Part shown: positions 16,286 to 26,800 of the stretch, in pieces
Position numbering within the stretch: the first letter of the stretch is position 1
How the letters are laid out: every line of letters begins with the position of its first letter
Source: an uncultured Collinsella sp.
GTDB taxonomy: Bacteria; Actinomycetota; Coriobacteriia; Coriobacteriales; Coriobacteriaceae
Assembly: GCA_900550965.1 (NCBI GenBank)
Contig: URUC01000002.1
Location: forward strand, 1 to 47,012
Length of the DNA: 47,012 nt
Direction: 5' to 3'
Position numbers and translations under genes: made by a program
The notes under the pieces: model-generated
What the model saw: only the letters and a program-made list of their open reading frames with translations
Database searches by the model: none
Told to the model about the DNA's origin: nothing

Positions 16286-16529
16286 GATTTTTACTGCGAT
16301 TGCATTGGCGACGACTGTCGCGGCTGGTGCCTTTGCTGGCTATAAAATCGCGACAGACGATGAACTTCGAGGTCGTTTGCTTCGTGGCGCGCAAGATATC
16401 GTTGATACGTCAAAGAAGAAAATGGATGTTATGACAGAAGATGTTGCCATGCGCACTGCTCAGGTAACGAAAAATCCTAAGATTAATCAAGGTTGGGTTA
16501 GCAACCAATGGGAAAATGTAGGCTATTAG
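16275..16529 (+). CDS. Small YtxH-like membrane protein coupled to parB
   Basis: An 84-aa protein with one N-terminal hydrophobic segment (about residues 5-24, IFTAIALATTVAAGAFAGY) and a charged helical cytoplasmic tail (DELRGRLLRGAQDIVDTSKKK). The architecture resembles YtxH-type proteins, but the match is weak. The ATG at 16275 lies inside the parB 3' end behind AAGGAGG, so it is translated with parB. Its function is unknown. A membrane partner of the segregation system is only a contextual guess. Confidence 0.75.
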   Translation: MRNKIFTAIALATTVAAGAFAGYKIATDDELRGRLLRGAQDIVDTSKKKMDVMTEDVAMRTAQVTKNPKINQGWVSNQWENVGY

Positions 16530-16555
16530 GTACCTAACAATTACCCTGCATATTT

Positions 16556-16599
16556 TAAGGGGCCCTTGTCTGATTCATGAGACAAGGGCCCCTTATTTT
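16556..16599 (+). terminator. Terminator of the rsmG-parAB operon
   Basis: A perfect 16-bp stem (16556-16571 with 16580-16595, 8-nt loop) is followed by TTTT at 16596-16599. It is the strongest hairpin of the region and ends the parAB transcript before the convergent rlmN. Confidence 0.88.
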
Positions 16600-16658
16600 G
16601 TCCGTAAATAATGGGAAAGGTAGCAGCTGGTCCAAAATTGATGTCAATAATGAAACGA

Positions 16659-16685
16659 CCCCGGTTGCATATCCTGCAACCGGGG
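16659..16685 (-). terminator. Probable rlmN terminator hairpin
   Basis: An 11-bp GC-rich stem (16659-16669 with 16675-16685, 5-nt loop) lies about 40 nt after the rlmN stop. On the minus strand it is followed by a broken T-tract only, so efficiency is uncertain. Confidence 0.55.
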
Positions 16686-16693
16686 CCGTTCGA

Positions 16694-16709
16694 TGTTTCA
16701 CATGAAACG
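16694..16709. promoter_or_regulatory. Degenerate parS-like site
   Basis: TGTTTCACATGAAACG matches parS at 14 of 16 positions. It sits between the rlmN stop and its terminator hairpin, about 2.2 kb from the main parS cluster. It may be a secondary ParB site. Confidence 0.5.
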
Positions 16710-16727
16710 TTTTGGAGTAAGACTCCC

Positions 16728-17780
16728 CTATGCGTTCTTCTGAACTTTGAAGCGCTGTTTCAGCTGTCCGCAAGCGGCGTCAATATCGTTACCACGGGAG
16801 TTACGAATCGTGGTCTCGATGCCACGGGACTCAAGACGACGCTGAAGATCCTCAACCTTATGAATCGGCGACGGCTTGAGCGGGCTGCCCTCGATGTCGT
16901 TAAGTTGAATCAGGTTAACGTGGCACAGCGTTCCCTCGCAGAAGTCGCAGAGTGCCTGCATCTCGGGATTCGTATCGTTGACGCCTTCGATCATGGCATA
17001 CTCATAGGTCGGGCGGCGGCCAGTCTTCTCGGTGTAGAGCTGAAGCGCTTCGTGAAGGCGAAGCAGCGTGTACTTCTTAACACCGGGCATGAGCTTATTG
17101 CGCGTCGACTGGATGGCGGAATGCAGGGAAACGGCAAGAGTGAACTGCTCGGGGATATCGGCAAATTTGCGAATACCGGGAATAACGCCGCTGGTAGAGA
17201 CGGTGAGGTGACGAGCGCCGATACCGATACCATCGGGGTCGTTGAGGATGCGCAATGCCTTGAGAACCTCGTCGTAGTTGGCAAACGGCTCGCCCTGGCC
17301 CATGAAGACAACGCTTGTGGCACGCTCGCCAAAGTCGTTGGATACATGAAGCACCTGGTCGACGATCTCTTGAGCGGTCAGAGAGCGCTTGAGGCCGTTG
17401 AGACCGGTAGCGCAAAAGACGCAGCCCATGCCGCAGCCTGCCTGGGTTGAAACGCAGACGGAAAGTTTGTTACGACGGGGCATGCCGACAGTCTCGACGG
17501 AAATGCCATCGTGGTACTCGAGCAGATACTTGCGCGAGCCATCTTTGGAAACCTGCTTGGTGAGTTCAGTCGGCGTATCAAAGGCAAAAGCCTCTTTAAG
17601 CTGCTCACGGAAAGCCTTGGGAAGGTTGGTCATATCGTCAAACGAACAAACGTTCTTCTCAAAGACCCATTCGATGAGCTGCTTCGCGCGGAAGGCGGGC
17701 TGGCCAAGTTCGGCCACGAGCTCGCGAATATCGTTTTGGCTCAAGTCGCGAATGTCCTGAGATTTAGTCCTGGGATTCAT
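16728..17780 (-). CDS. rlmN: 23S rRNA / tRNA adenine-C2 methyltransferase RlmN
   Basis: Radical-SAM enzyme methylating A2503 of 23S rRNA and A37 of some tRNAs (350 aa). The 4Fe-4S motif CGMGCVFC is intact, MGQGEP follows, and the C-terminal catalytic cysteine in DIDAACGQL is present. The ATG at 17778-17780 has AAAGG upstream. It is transcribed away from ddl and converges with the parAB operon. Confidence 0.96.
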   Translation of the reverse strand: MNPRTKSQDIRDLSQNDIRELVAELGQPAFRAKQLIEWVFEKNVCSFDDMTNLPKAFREQLKEAFAFDTPTELTKQVSKDGSRKYLLEYHDGISVETVGMPRRNKLSVCVSTQAGCGMGCVFCATGLNGLKRSLTAQEIVDQVLHVSNDFGERATSVVFMGQGEPFANYDEVLKALRILNDPDGIGIGARHLTVSTSGVIPGIRKFADIPEQFTLAVSLHSAIQSTRNKLMPGVKKYTLLRLHEALQLYTEKTGRRPTYEYAMIEGVNDTNPEMQALCDFCEGTLCHVNLIQLNDIEGSPLKPSPIHKVEDLQRRLESRGIETTIRNSRGNDIDAACGQLKQRFKVQKNA

Positions 17781-17865
17781 GGAAGCCTTTCGATTTTGGG
17801 GAAACGTAGAGGGTATCGCTACAATATGGTATCAGCTGCAGAAATTATAGAGGAGGAGTCTGCCC

Positions 17866-18831
17866 ATGCCGGGTAAAAGCCTAGAGAACATGCACGTAGC
17901 GGTCTTGGCGGGCGGTCATTCCGCCGAGCGCGAGATCTCGCTCGATTCGGGAAAGAACGTTGTGGTGGCACTGAAAGAAGCCGGCTACACCTCGGTGGAG
18001 CTGCTTGACACGGCCGCTGATGACTTTATGGTAACCATGGCGACCGGCGGATTCGATGTGGCATTTATCGCCATGCACGGCGCCGGCGGTGAGGATGGCG
18101 CCATGCAGGGTGCCATGGAGACCCTGGGTATCCCCTACACGGCCTCGGGCGTACTTGCCAGCGCCTGCGGTGCCGACAAGGAGGTCTCTAAGCTCCTATA
18201 CGCCAAGGCGGGCATTCCCATTGCCCCCGGCCTTGCGCTCGAGGTGGGCGATGAAGTCGATATCGATCATATCGTTGAGGTTTGTGGCGAACGCTGCTTT
18301 GTGAAGCCGGCCGTCAACGGTTCCAGCTATGGCATTTCCCTGGTCCATGAGCCCTCCGAGCTGCCCGCGGCAATCGCCAAGGCGTTTGAGTACGGCGACA
18401 AAGTGCTGGTCGAGAAGTGCATCGAGGGTACCGAGATCACCGTCGGCGTATACGGCGAAGATGACGTACGCGCCCTGCCGATTGTCGAGATTCGTAAGCC
18501 CGAGGACTGCGAGTTCTACGATCTGGACGTGAAGTATGTCGACCCTACGGATATCCATCGCATTCCGGCGCAGATTTCACCCGAGAATTACGCTCGCGCT
18601 CAGGAACTTGCCTGTGCCGCTCACAAGGCCCTCGGTTGCCTGGGTATCTCGCGCAGCGACTTTATTGTGAGCGAGGACGGCCCCGTTATCCTCGAGACCA
18701 ATACCATTCCCGGCATGACCGATACGTCGCTGTATCCGGATGAGATCCGCCACACCGACGACATGACGTTCCCGCAGGTCTGTGACAGCCTGATCCGTAT
18801 GGGCCTTCGTCGAGCGGGCATTGCATGCTAA
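17866..18831 (+). CDS. ddl: D-alanine--D-alanine ligase
   Basis: ATP-grasp enzyme making D-Ala-D-Ala for peptidoglycan (321 aa). Visible motifs are the N-terminal AVLAGGHSAEREISL, the MHGAGGEDGAMQG loop, KPAVNGSSYGISLV, and the metal-binding end ILETNTIPGMTDTSLYP. A strong GAGGAGG precedes ATG 17866. The dinG-like gene starts inside its last codons (7-nt overlap). A possible -10 TACAAT lies at 17820-17825 with only a weak -35. Confidence 0.95.
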   Translation: MPGKSLENMHVAVLAGGHSAEREISLDSGKNVVVALKEAGYTSVELLDTAADDFMVTMATGGFDVAFIAMHGAGGEDGAMQGAMETLGIPYTASGVLASACGADKEVSKLLYAKAGIPIAPGLALEVGDEVDIDHIVEVCGERCFVKPAVNGSSYGISLVHEPSELPAAIAKAFEYGDKVLVEKCIEGTEITVGVYGEDDVRALPIVEIRKPEDCEFYDLDVKYVDPTDIHRIPAQISPENYARAQELACAAHKALGCLGISRSDFIVSEDGPVILETNTIPGMTDTSLYPDEIRHTDDMTFPQVCDSLIRMGLRRAGIAC

Positions 18832-21719
18832 TCGAGGACGCGGTTTCGTCAGGAACGCCGCAGTTTGTCATCGACTCCTATGCCACGCTTGCCGACCGCG
18901 CCAAAACGCAGTCCTTCGGCCTTATCGAGGAAGATGTGATTGTCCTCGATACCGAGACCACGGGTCTTTCGGTGCAGGACAACGAGCTGATCGAGATCTC
19001 GGCGGCCCGTCTTTCGGGCCGCGAGGTCATCGACCGCTTCGATACCTTCGTGCATCCCAAACAGCTGATTCCCGCCGAGATTACCGAGCTCACGAGCATT
19101 ACAAATGCCGATGTGGCAGATGCCCCGTCGGCGGTTGAGGCCGTCGCCGCTCTCGCCGATTTTGTCGGTGGCTGCCCGGTGATCGCACACAACGCCACGT
19201 TCGACCGCTCGTTTATCGAGTCTGTCAAAGGCGGCGTCAACGTGAGCGATATTTGGATCGATTCGCTGGCGCTGTCGCGCATCGCGCTTCCGCGCCTGGC
19301 CTCGCACAAGCTGTCTTTTATGGCCGATCTGTTTGGCTGCGACTCGGTATCACACCGTGCCAATGCCGACGTCGACGCCCTGTGCGGCGTATGGCGCGTG
19401 TTGCTCGTGGCGCTCACCGACTTGCCCCAGGGCCTCATGGCGCGCCTAGCCGACATGCATCCGGACGTGCCTTGGTCCTATCGTCCTATCTTCTCATTCT
19501 TGGCAGGGCAGAACCCTGGTTCTATCTTCTCTCTCAGCGCCGCTCGTGCTGACGTTCTCAAGGCCGATCGGGCCGATGATCGCGTTGATGCGGACGAGCT
19601 ACCGGTTCTCAAGATGCCGAGTCGTGAGGAGATCGAGGCAGACTATGCACCAGGTGGCCTGGTCAATCGCATGTATCCCACCTACGAGCCGCGTGATGAG
19701 CAGATCGCGATGGCGCTCGAGGTCCGCGATGCGCTGGTCACGGGCACTCATCGAGTAATTGAGGCAGGCACAGGCGTCGGCAAATCGATGGCCTATCTGG
19801 TGCCTTTTGCCGAGGCAGCACGCCGTAACAACATCACGGTTGGTATTGCGACCAAATCGAACAATCTTGCCGACCAGCTCATGTACCATGAGCTGCCAAA
19901 ACTTGCCGAGCAACTGGACGGTGGTCTGTCATTTTGCGCTCTCAAGGGGTATGACCACTATCCGTGCCTGCGCAAGCTTGAGCGCATGAGCCGCGGCCAG
20001 GTCGAGATTACCACCAAGCGCGATCCGGCAGACACGCTCACGGCGGTCGCGGTCATTATGGCGTACGTCTGCCAATCAACCGATGGCGACCTCGACTCGC
20101 TCGGCATTCGGTGGCGCAGCGTCAACCGTCCCGACTTTACGACGGCCTCGCGCGAGTGTGCTCGTCGCCTCTGCCCGTTTTTCCCTGATAAATGTTTGGT
20201 CCACGGCGCTCGCCGTCGTGCGGCGCATGCCGATGTGGTGGTCACCAACCATTCCCTGCTGTTCCGCAACGTCGCGGCCGAGGGCAGGATTTTGCCGCCG
20301 ATTCGTCATTGGGTAATCGACGAGGCCCATTCCATCGAGCGCGAGGCGCGCCGTCAGTGGGCGCGTGTGGTGTCGGCGGACGAATCACGCGTTCTGTTTG
20401 AGCGTCTGGGTGGCTCGAGCACCGGCGCGCTAAGCCAGGTTTCCCGTGATTTGGCAACCTCCGAGGGCTCTACGCTCTATCTGGGCCTTACTGCCAAGGC
20501 GACGTCGACGGTTGCGCGCGCGAACATGGCGATTGCCGGCGTGTTCGATGGCGTTCGCGAGCTCGGTCGCCGTGTCCGTGGGGGCTATGACAATGCCAAT
20601 CTATGGATTGGCCCCGAGCTGCGCGAATCTGACGACTGGCATGATTTCTTACAGTCGGCCTACACTGGCATCGACGCATTGGAACAAGCTGACAAGAGCG
20701 TCGACGCGCTGGTGCAAGCCGTCGCCGCCGACAAGCCAGAGGTTGTTGTCGACCTGGGTGATATCTCGCGCCGCCTGCACGAGCTGGCCGAGAACCTAAA
20801 ACTCATCATTGATGGTACCGATGAACACTACGTGTATTCGCTGCAGGTCAATCGCAGGCTGCGTGCCGGCGGAGAGTCAATGACCGCAGAGCGCATCGAC
20901 ATTGGCGAGGCCTTGGCAACCGAGTGGCTGCCCGAGGTTCACACGGCTATCTTTGCCTCGGCGACCATGACGGTGTCCAAAAGCTTTGAGCACTTTAACC
21001 ATGCGGTCGGCCTTGATCGCATCGGTGCTTCAACGTCGTCATCGCTGCACTTGGATTCGAGCTACGACTTCGATTCGAACATGGCTGTAGTCGTTGCGGG
21101 CGATATCCCCGATCCGCGCGATCGTGAGAGCTATCTTACGGCGCTCGAGCGCGTACTGGTCGACGCCCATCTTGCCATGGGCGGATCGGTGCTCACGTTG
21201 TTCACCAATCGGCGCGACATGGAGGACCTATACGCCCGCGTTGAGCCCAAGATGGCCCGTGCGGGTTTGGAGCTCAACTGCCAGCAGCGCAACTCATCTC
21301 CTCGTCGCCTACGCGACCGGTTTATCAACGAACCGACCTCGTCGCTCTTCGCTCTCAAGGCCTTCTGGGAGGGGTTTGATGCCAGCGGCGAGACGCTGCG
21401 CTGCGTCATCATTCCCAAGTTGCCGTTCTCGAGCCCCACGGACCCGCTCTCGTGCGAGCGCAACCTGCGCGAAGACCGCGCATGGGCGCGCTATTCGCTG
21501 CCCGAGGCGGTGCTCGAGGTTAAGCAGGCCGCGGGGCGTTTGATTCGCTCGTCGACCGATAGCGGCGTGCTGATCTTGGCGGATCCTCGCCTGGTGACGA
21601 AGGGCTATGGCAAGAAGTTCTTAACGTCGCTGCCCACGAGCTCCTACCAGCGCATCGAATCGGCGCAGATCGGGCACTATCTACAGCTGTGGCGCGCACG
21701 CCACGAGCGGCGGCGCTAA
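18825..21719 (+). CDS. dinG: DinG-type exonuclease-helicase fusion
   Basis: A 964-aa protein with two catalytic parts. Residues about 40-190 are a DnaQ-like DEDDh exonuclease (DTETTG at 44-49, IAHNATFDRSF, and HRANADVDAL). The remainder is an XPD/DinG superfamily-2 helicase: Walker A IEAGTGVGKSMAYL, DEAH box VIDEAHSIE, and the C-terminal AAGRLIRSSTDSGVL. Four cysteines near residues 381, 444, 449 and 455 (YPCLRK, then ECARRLCPFFPDKC) fit the Fe-S cluster of the DinG/XPD family. B. subtilis DinG also carries the exonuclease domain but lacks the cluster. The ATG at 18825 overlaps ddl, and the 3' end overlaps the convergent WYL gene by 4 nt. Confidence 0.92.
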   Translation: MLIEDAVSSGTPQFVIDSYATLADRAKTQSFGLIEEDVIVLDTETTGLSVQDNELIEISAARLSGREVIDRFDTFVHPKQLIPAEITELTSITNADVADAPSAVEAVAALADFVGGCPVIAHNATFDRSFIESVKGGVNVSDIWIDSLALSRIALPRLASHKLSFMADLFGCDSVSHRANADVDALCGVWRVLLVALTDLPQGLMARLADMHPDVPWSYRPIFSFLAGQNPGSIFSLSAARADVLKADRADDRVDADELPVLKMPSREEIEADYAPGGLVNRMYPTYEPRDEQIAMALEVRDALVTGTHRVIEAGTGVGKSMAYLVPFAEAARRNNITVGIATKSNNLADQLMYHELPKLAEQLDGGLSFCALKGYDHYPCLRKLERMSRGQVEITTKRDPADTLTAVAVIMAYVCQSTDGDLDSLGIRWRSVNRPDFTTASRECARRLCPFFPDKCLVHGARRRAAHADVVVTNHSLLFRNVAAEGRILPPIRHWVIDEAHSIEREARRQWARVVSADESRVLFERLGGSSTGALSQVSRDLATSEGSTLYLGLTAKATSTVARANMAIAGVFDGVRELGRRVRGGYDNANLWIGPELRESDDWHDFLQSAYTGIDALEQADKSVDALVQAVAADKPEVVVDLGDISRRLHELAENLKLIIDGTDEHYVYSLQVNRRLRAGGESMTAERIDIGEALATEWLPEVHTAIFASATMTVSKSFEHFNHAVGLDRIGASTSSSLHLDSSYDFDSNMAVVVAGDIPDPRDRESYLTALERVLVDAHLAMGGSVLTLFTNRRDMEDLYARVEPKMARAGLELNCQQRNSSPRRLRDRFINEPTSSLFALKAFWEGFDASGETLRCVIIPKLPFSSPTDPLSCERNLREDRAWARYSLPEAVLEVKQAAGRLIRSSTDSGVLILADPRLVTKGYGKKFLTSLPTSSYQRIESAQIGHYLQLWRARHERRR

Positions 21720-22633
21720 AGCGGACAGACGAGAGTTTTTGCCATATCGCACAGACGCTTTGACAGGGTGGGGTCATCCAAGATGCGGATGGCTCCGCCC
21801 GCTGCGATTATCTGGCTCAGTAGCCAACGCTCGGAGCCGTAATGCACGGTTACCGTTGCCATGTCTGCCCCGCTGCGCTCGATGAGGGTGATGCCGGCCC
21901 AGTCCAGATGCTCCGCCATATCGAATGGCATCAAGAGCTTTGCGCTACGCTGCGTCCGGGCAAGGGAATCGTGGAGGGATGCGACGTCCGGTGCGTGAGG
22001 CACGACGGAGTCTTCCGTCAAGGCGAGTCCCTCGATTTTATCCATGCGATAGGTGCGCTGCTCATCGACCGCGATGTCCCAGGCAATCAGATATGTTTGG
22101 TCGCCGATTGCTGTAATGCGCAAGGGGTCGACCAGACGCTCGCGTGGCCGCGCATCGTCCATCGAGCGATACGAGATACGACAGCGAACGCCGTCCTGAA
22201 TGGCGCAGCTCAGCTGCTGCCAGTGCGACCCGTGGTTGACGGTGTCAAAGACGTGCTGGTTATAGCCGAGCTCTTCGGGTAGAAGAGCATGTCGAATTCG
22301 AGCCGCCGCCTGGGGCTCGATCCCCAACGATTCAAGTTCGTGGTTGAGCACAGCGCCCTCGGCGGCACTCAGGCGCAGCGGTAGTACACGCCCGGCGTCA
22401 CCGGTGAGGACCACGCGCTCGCCGTGGCATTCGCAGATGATACGCGCACCCGATTCTCGGTCCGCGAGCGTCGAGACGATCTCGAGAATCTCGTCGAGCG
22501 ACGCCCCCGTGATGTCAAAGCGACTGCAAATCTCGGTTCGTGTCATGCCGCTCTCGCCGGCGGCGTAGAGGGCCTCCATGATGTCGATGGCGCGCGAGAG
22601 CCTCTGCTCGCTGGTGAGTTTACGCACGGGCAT
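21716..22633 (-). CDS. WYL-domain regulator, PafC-like
   Basis: A 305-aa transcription factor with an N-terminal winged helix (LSRAIDIMEALYAAG, MTRTEICSRFDITGASLDEIL) and a central WYL domain (CRISYRS, PLRITAIGDQTYLIAWDIA, RTYRMDKIEGL). A WCX-type C-terminal extension follows (VTVHYGSERWLLSQIIAAGG). The WYL module binds nucleic acid or small ligands. The start could be a TTG at 22654. ATG 22631-22633 is preferred because the TTG reading has no ribosome site, while GAAAGGACGG precedes the ATG. It overlaps the upstream WYL gene by 14 nt, so the two are an operon like pafBC of actinobacteria. Confidence 0.85.
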   Translation of the reverse strand: MPVRKLTSEQRLSRAIDIMEALYAAGESGMTRTEICSRFDITGASLDEILEIVSTLADRESGARIICECHGERVVLTGDAGRVLPLRLSAAEGAVLNHELESLGIEPQAAARIRHALLPEELGYNQHVFDTVNHGSHWQQLSCAIQDGVRCRISYRSMDDARPRERLVDPLRITAIGDQTYLIAWDIAVDEQRTYRMDKIEGLALTEDSVVPHAPDVASLHDSLARTQRSAKLLMPFDMAEHLDWAGITLIERSGADMATVTVHYGSERWLLSQIIAAGGAIRILDDPTLSKRLCDMAKTLVCPL

Positions 22634-23642
22634 GCTCGTGCACCGTCCTTTCAATGAGGTGGTTCCACGCCTGCTTGAGCGATTTGGGGGCCATGGGCCT
22701 CATGCCGTCCATGGCGTGGGCCATGCAAAATGAGGCGGCGGCTTCAAGATCGCGCACGTCAACGGTCCAAGTCCATCCCGAATCGGTGTGTGCGAGCTCA
22801 CCTCGCCCGCGCGTGAGGCCGTTGATCATATCGATCTGCGTCTGCGGGGCGAACGAGAACGTAGCCGCAACGGGCGGGCGGTCGGCAAAATCGAATTCAA
22901 AGAACAGGTAGTCGTTGAGATTGAAGTCTGCAGGGATGGCGTAGGCCTTCGAAGGACGCCAAGCGCGAACGATACGGTCGCAGCGGAATGTCCTGATGTC
23001 GTCGGTGGCATTGTCGAGGCCGCAGAAGTACGCAACGCCCTCGCGCTCGAACATGCCGTAGACGCAGACGGTACGCTCTTTCTGCTCACCGCGTCCGTTC
23101 TGATATAAAAATCGCAGTGCGCATCGCTCGGCAAAGGCGCTCCATACCGCATCGACGGTGGGAGAGCGGCGGATCGGTGCTTCGTCCGCCGTCGTCCTGC
23201 CGGTGAGGTAGGCAATCTTGGAACGAATATCGGCAAGCGGCGCGGCAAAAGTGGATGAGCCGGCCGCTATTGTCTGGTCGATAGCGTTGAGCAGGATATC
23301 GGCGTCGTCTGCGGTGATGAGGCCGCCTGCCGCAAACGTGTGCTCGCGGTCGATTGTCCATGAGCTTTCCTCGGTCTCCTGCGCGCCGGCGGGGCGAACC
23401 TCCTTGATTAAGATGCCGCGTTCGAGCAGTTTGTCACGATCGCGCCGAAACTTGCGCTTATCCGAGTCGATATTGCCCGAGCCATATCCCAGGTCAGAAT
23501 CCAAGACGATCTGCTCGGTCGTCAGCGGTTCGGGGGAGCTGTTGAGCACAAAGAAAAGATTGAGGATGCGCTGAGCCGTTTTATCGAAACTGGGCTCCGA
23601 ATTCCCCTTTTTAATTGTCGCGGTCGCGTCGCTTGCCGTCAT
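22620..23642 (-). CDS. WYL-domain regulator, PafB-like
   Basis: A 340-aa protein. The N-terminal helix-turn-helix region (FDKTAQRILNLFFVLNSSP, LTTEQIVLDSDLGY, KRKFRRDRDKLLERGI) is typical of WYL regulators. The WYL domain follows (ALRFLYQNGRGEQKERTVCVYG, EGVAYFCGLDN, RTFRCDRIVRAW), then a WCX-like end. GAGGA precedes ATG 23640-23642. Paired WYL genes resemble PafB/PafC, the mycobacterial LexA-independent DNA-damage activators. The adjacent dinG-like gene makes a repair link attractive, but that is inference. Confidence 0.86.
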   Translation of the reverse strand: MTASDATATIKKGNSEPSFDKTAQRILNLFFVLNSSPEPLTTEQIVLDSDLGYGSGNIDSDKRKFRRDRDKLLERGILIKEVRPAGAQETEESSWTIDREHTFAAGGLITADDADILLNAIDQTIAAGSSTFAAPLADIRSKIAYLTGRTTADEAPIRRSPTVDAVWSAFAERCALRFLYQNGRGEQKERTVCVYGMFEREGVAYFCGLDNATDDIRTFRCDRIVRAWRPSKAYAIPADFNLNDYLFFEFDFADRPPVAATFSFAPQTQIDMINGLTRGRGELAHTDSGWTWTVDVRDLEAAASFCMAHAMDGMRPMAPKSLKQAWNHLIERTVHEHARA

Positions 23643-23840
23643 AGAGTCCTCGCATGAGAAGGTGGTTTGCTGCCATGATTTTAGTCCGATATGGAGATTA
23701 GGCTATATCCTTGTCCGCTCGGGGCGTTAAGATGGCCCGAATTCGGTCGTTTGCGCTCGCTCGGGGTATACTTTCGACTATATACGGTTCTAATGTGCAT
23801 GCATTGGGCCTATTTGTCGGATTATGGATGTGGAGCGCAC

Positions 23841-26800
23841 ATGGCGAACACCCAGAACTATATTAACCACCTGCTGCAGAACACCGGCATTACGCCGGCA
23901 TGCAGCGAAGAAGAGCGCTTGGCTGCCGAGGATATCGCTCAGATCTTCCGCAACCACGGCTTTGATCCCGAGGTTCAGGAGTTCAATGCCCCGGCGCCCA
24001 GCAGGTTGGCATTTGCCGTTACCGGTATTCTTGCGTTTGCCGGCGCCCTGCTGATGGGCATCGGCGGCGGCATCGGCTTGGTCGGCACCTTGCTGGCCAT
24101 TGTCGGTGCCGTTCTTTACGTGCTCGAGCGCACGGGCCATCCCGTGGTTTCGCGCCTGGGCAAGACGGGCGTGAGCCAAAATGTCATCGCCTACCACAAG
24201 GCCTCGGGCCCGCTCGCGTCTCCGCGCAACCGCCCGGTGGTCGTTGTCGCACACTACGACTCTCCCCGTGCTGAGCTGCTCGCCCGCGAGCCCTATGCTT
24301 CGTATCGTGCGCTCATCGCCAAGCTGTTGCCCGTTGCCACGGTTGCCCCTGCTGCCGTTGCCATCTTGCGTATCCTGCCGCTCCCCGGCGCGCTCAAGGT
24401 TCTGCTGTGGATTGTCGCGATCCTCGCTTCCCTCGTTGCGCTCGCCAACGCGGCAAACATCATTTCTAACCGTTTTGTGCTTCCCTATACGTCCGGCGCA
24501 GTGTGCAACAAGTCTTCTGTCGCCGCTATGCTCGGCGTTATGGACAACGTTGCTCCCTTCCAGGGCGAAAACGAGTTTCCCGACGATGTTCCGTTCGATA
24601 CCTATTTTGGGGAGCAGAAGCGTCGTGCCGAGGAGATGGCGCGCGCAGCAGCGGAGTATGCCGCGGCCCAACAGCAAAACGACTACGGCAACACCATCGA
24701 GTATGAAGAGCCTACCTACGCCGAGGACGAGTTCGGTCAGCCGATTGCTCCCGACGCTCAGACCGAGCCCGAACAGGGCGAGGCTTTCGACGAGCAGATC
24801 GAGGGCTTTGAGGGTGCGTCTGCCGACGAGACGCTGATTGGCGCCATCGTGCCCGAGGATCAGAATCAGGCTGTCCAGGCCGAAGAGTTCAATGACGAGG
24901 TTTCCGCTGCCGAGCCGGCGGAGGAGCCTGTCGCGGCCGAGCCCGAGCCCAAGCTCTATCGCAATGCCGCCGGCAACATCCGCTTTGGTTCGGATGCCAT
25001 CCGTGCGCTCGGGATGCTTCCCGAGTCCTGCACGCTCGATTACGAGGAGGGCGAGGAGCCGACGTTTGAGCCCGAGCCTGCCCCCGTCGTGACTGCACCT
25101 GCGCCCGCCGTCACCGTGGATGATGAGTCTGCCGCGGTTACCGCTGCCGTTGCCGAGCCCGAGGCGGTGTCCGCGATCGATCCCGCGGCAGGACTGGACA
25201 TTTTGGCCCCCGCCGCGCCGGCGCAAGACGTTGCGGACGAGCCTGACGACGATTACGTTGAACAGCCGAGGCGCGTGTCTTACGAGAGCGATACTGATTT
25301 TTCGGCCGAGATTCCCGCGGCAACGCCCCATGCCGATATTGCATCCGCGTTCTCTTCGATTGGCGCCAGTGCTTCCAACTTCTTTAAGGGTGCGCTTGCA
25401 AAGGGCAAGAAATTTGTCGACGATTTCGAGGAGAAGCGCGCTGCCGCACGCGAGGCTGCCGAGCAGGAGGCTATCGCTCAGCAGCAGGCAGCCGAGGCGG
25501 CACGTGAGCGCGCGGCGCAAGAGCTCGAGCAGAACGAGGCTATGCAGTCCGTGCCCGTCGACGCTGCCGAAGCTACAACGTCCTTTGAGTCCCAGCAACC
25601 GGCGTCCACGGATGTTGTTGAGGCGACGACGTCTTTCGAGGCTCAGCAGCGCGTCGATAGCACCATGTCGTTTGATGCCGCGCAGTTCGATTCCACGATA
25701 ACGTTTGAAAAGCAAGGCACCGCGATTGCCGAGCCCCTTCCTGTTTCCGATGAGCAGGGCGACGCGGCAGACGATGACGAGCCCATTGATGCTGCCGAAA
25801 TTCAGGATGCTGCCGAGGACGAGTCCGTCGAGGTCAACTCTGACGAAGAGCAATACGCGGCAGCCGATCAAGGTGATTCGGCCGAGGTCGAGCAGGAGGA
25901 GGTGCCTGCGGTTTCCGAGACTCCCGAGACGGATGAGTCGAGGCCTTACTCCACGCAGATTTTCACCATGCCGACCCCGAGTGGTTCCGGTGCCACGGTT
26001 GCCAATGTCGCTCCCACCCAGGACGAAACGGTCGATTCCCTTATGGCCCAGATTTCCTCCCAAGCATCGCCGCGTCCGCAGATGAATGTTCCCGATCCGG
26101 CGTCGGCACCGTCGCCTGCACCCTCCTCGTCTCCGCTGGCTTCGGTCCCCGATCCGTCGCTGCCGTCGATGAAGCAGACAAACGTTGCGTCTCGCACGTC
26201 GCTGTTCGACCTTCCCGATCCCTCCGCACAGGTCAACGACCCCTTTGCTACCGCCCAGGGTCCCGAACCCACATCGGCACCCGTTGCGCCTCCTATGCCC
26301 GTTGCGTCGGGCGCACAGCCGATCGAGACCATTTCGGCTCCCGCCCCTGCGGCACCCAAGTCTCGCAAGCGCGGCCTGGGCGGCCTGTTCGGTCGTAAAA
26401 AGAAAAACGAACAGGACAGCATGAGTGACTGGCTGGGCGTCGAAGACGATTACGATGCCAAGAAGTCCGGTCGCGGCATCGGTTCGTGGGATAATTTCGA
26501 GGACGATAACGATGGCTGGAAGGGCGGCGCTACGTCTTCCGACGGCGCTTCTTCCGAAGATATGCTCTCGGCTGTCGCCTCTATGGGCGACGATGAGCTG
26601 CTCGGTCACGATATCTGGTTTGTGGCAACGGGCGCCTCGGATTGTGATGGCTCCGGTATGAAGGCCTTCTTGGCTTCGCATCGCGATAAGCTCCGCGGCG
26701 TCTTCTTCATCAATCTTGAATCCGTCGGCGCCGGTAGGCTTTCGGTGGTGACGGTTGAGGGCGAACAGCAGCTGCTCAAGGGCGATCGCCGCATCATGAA

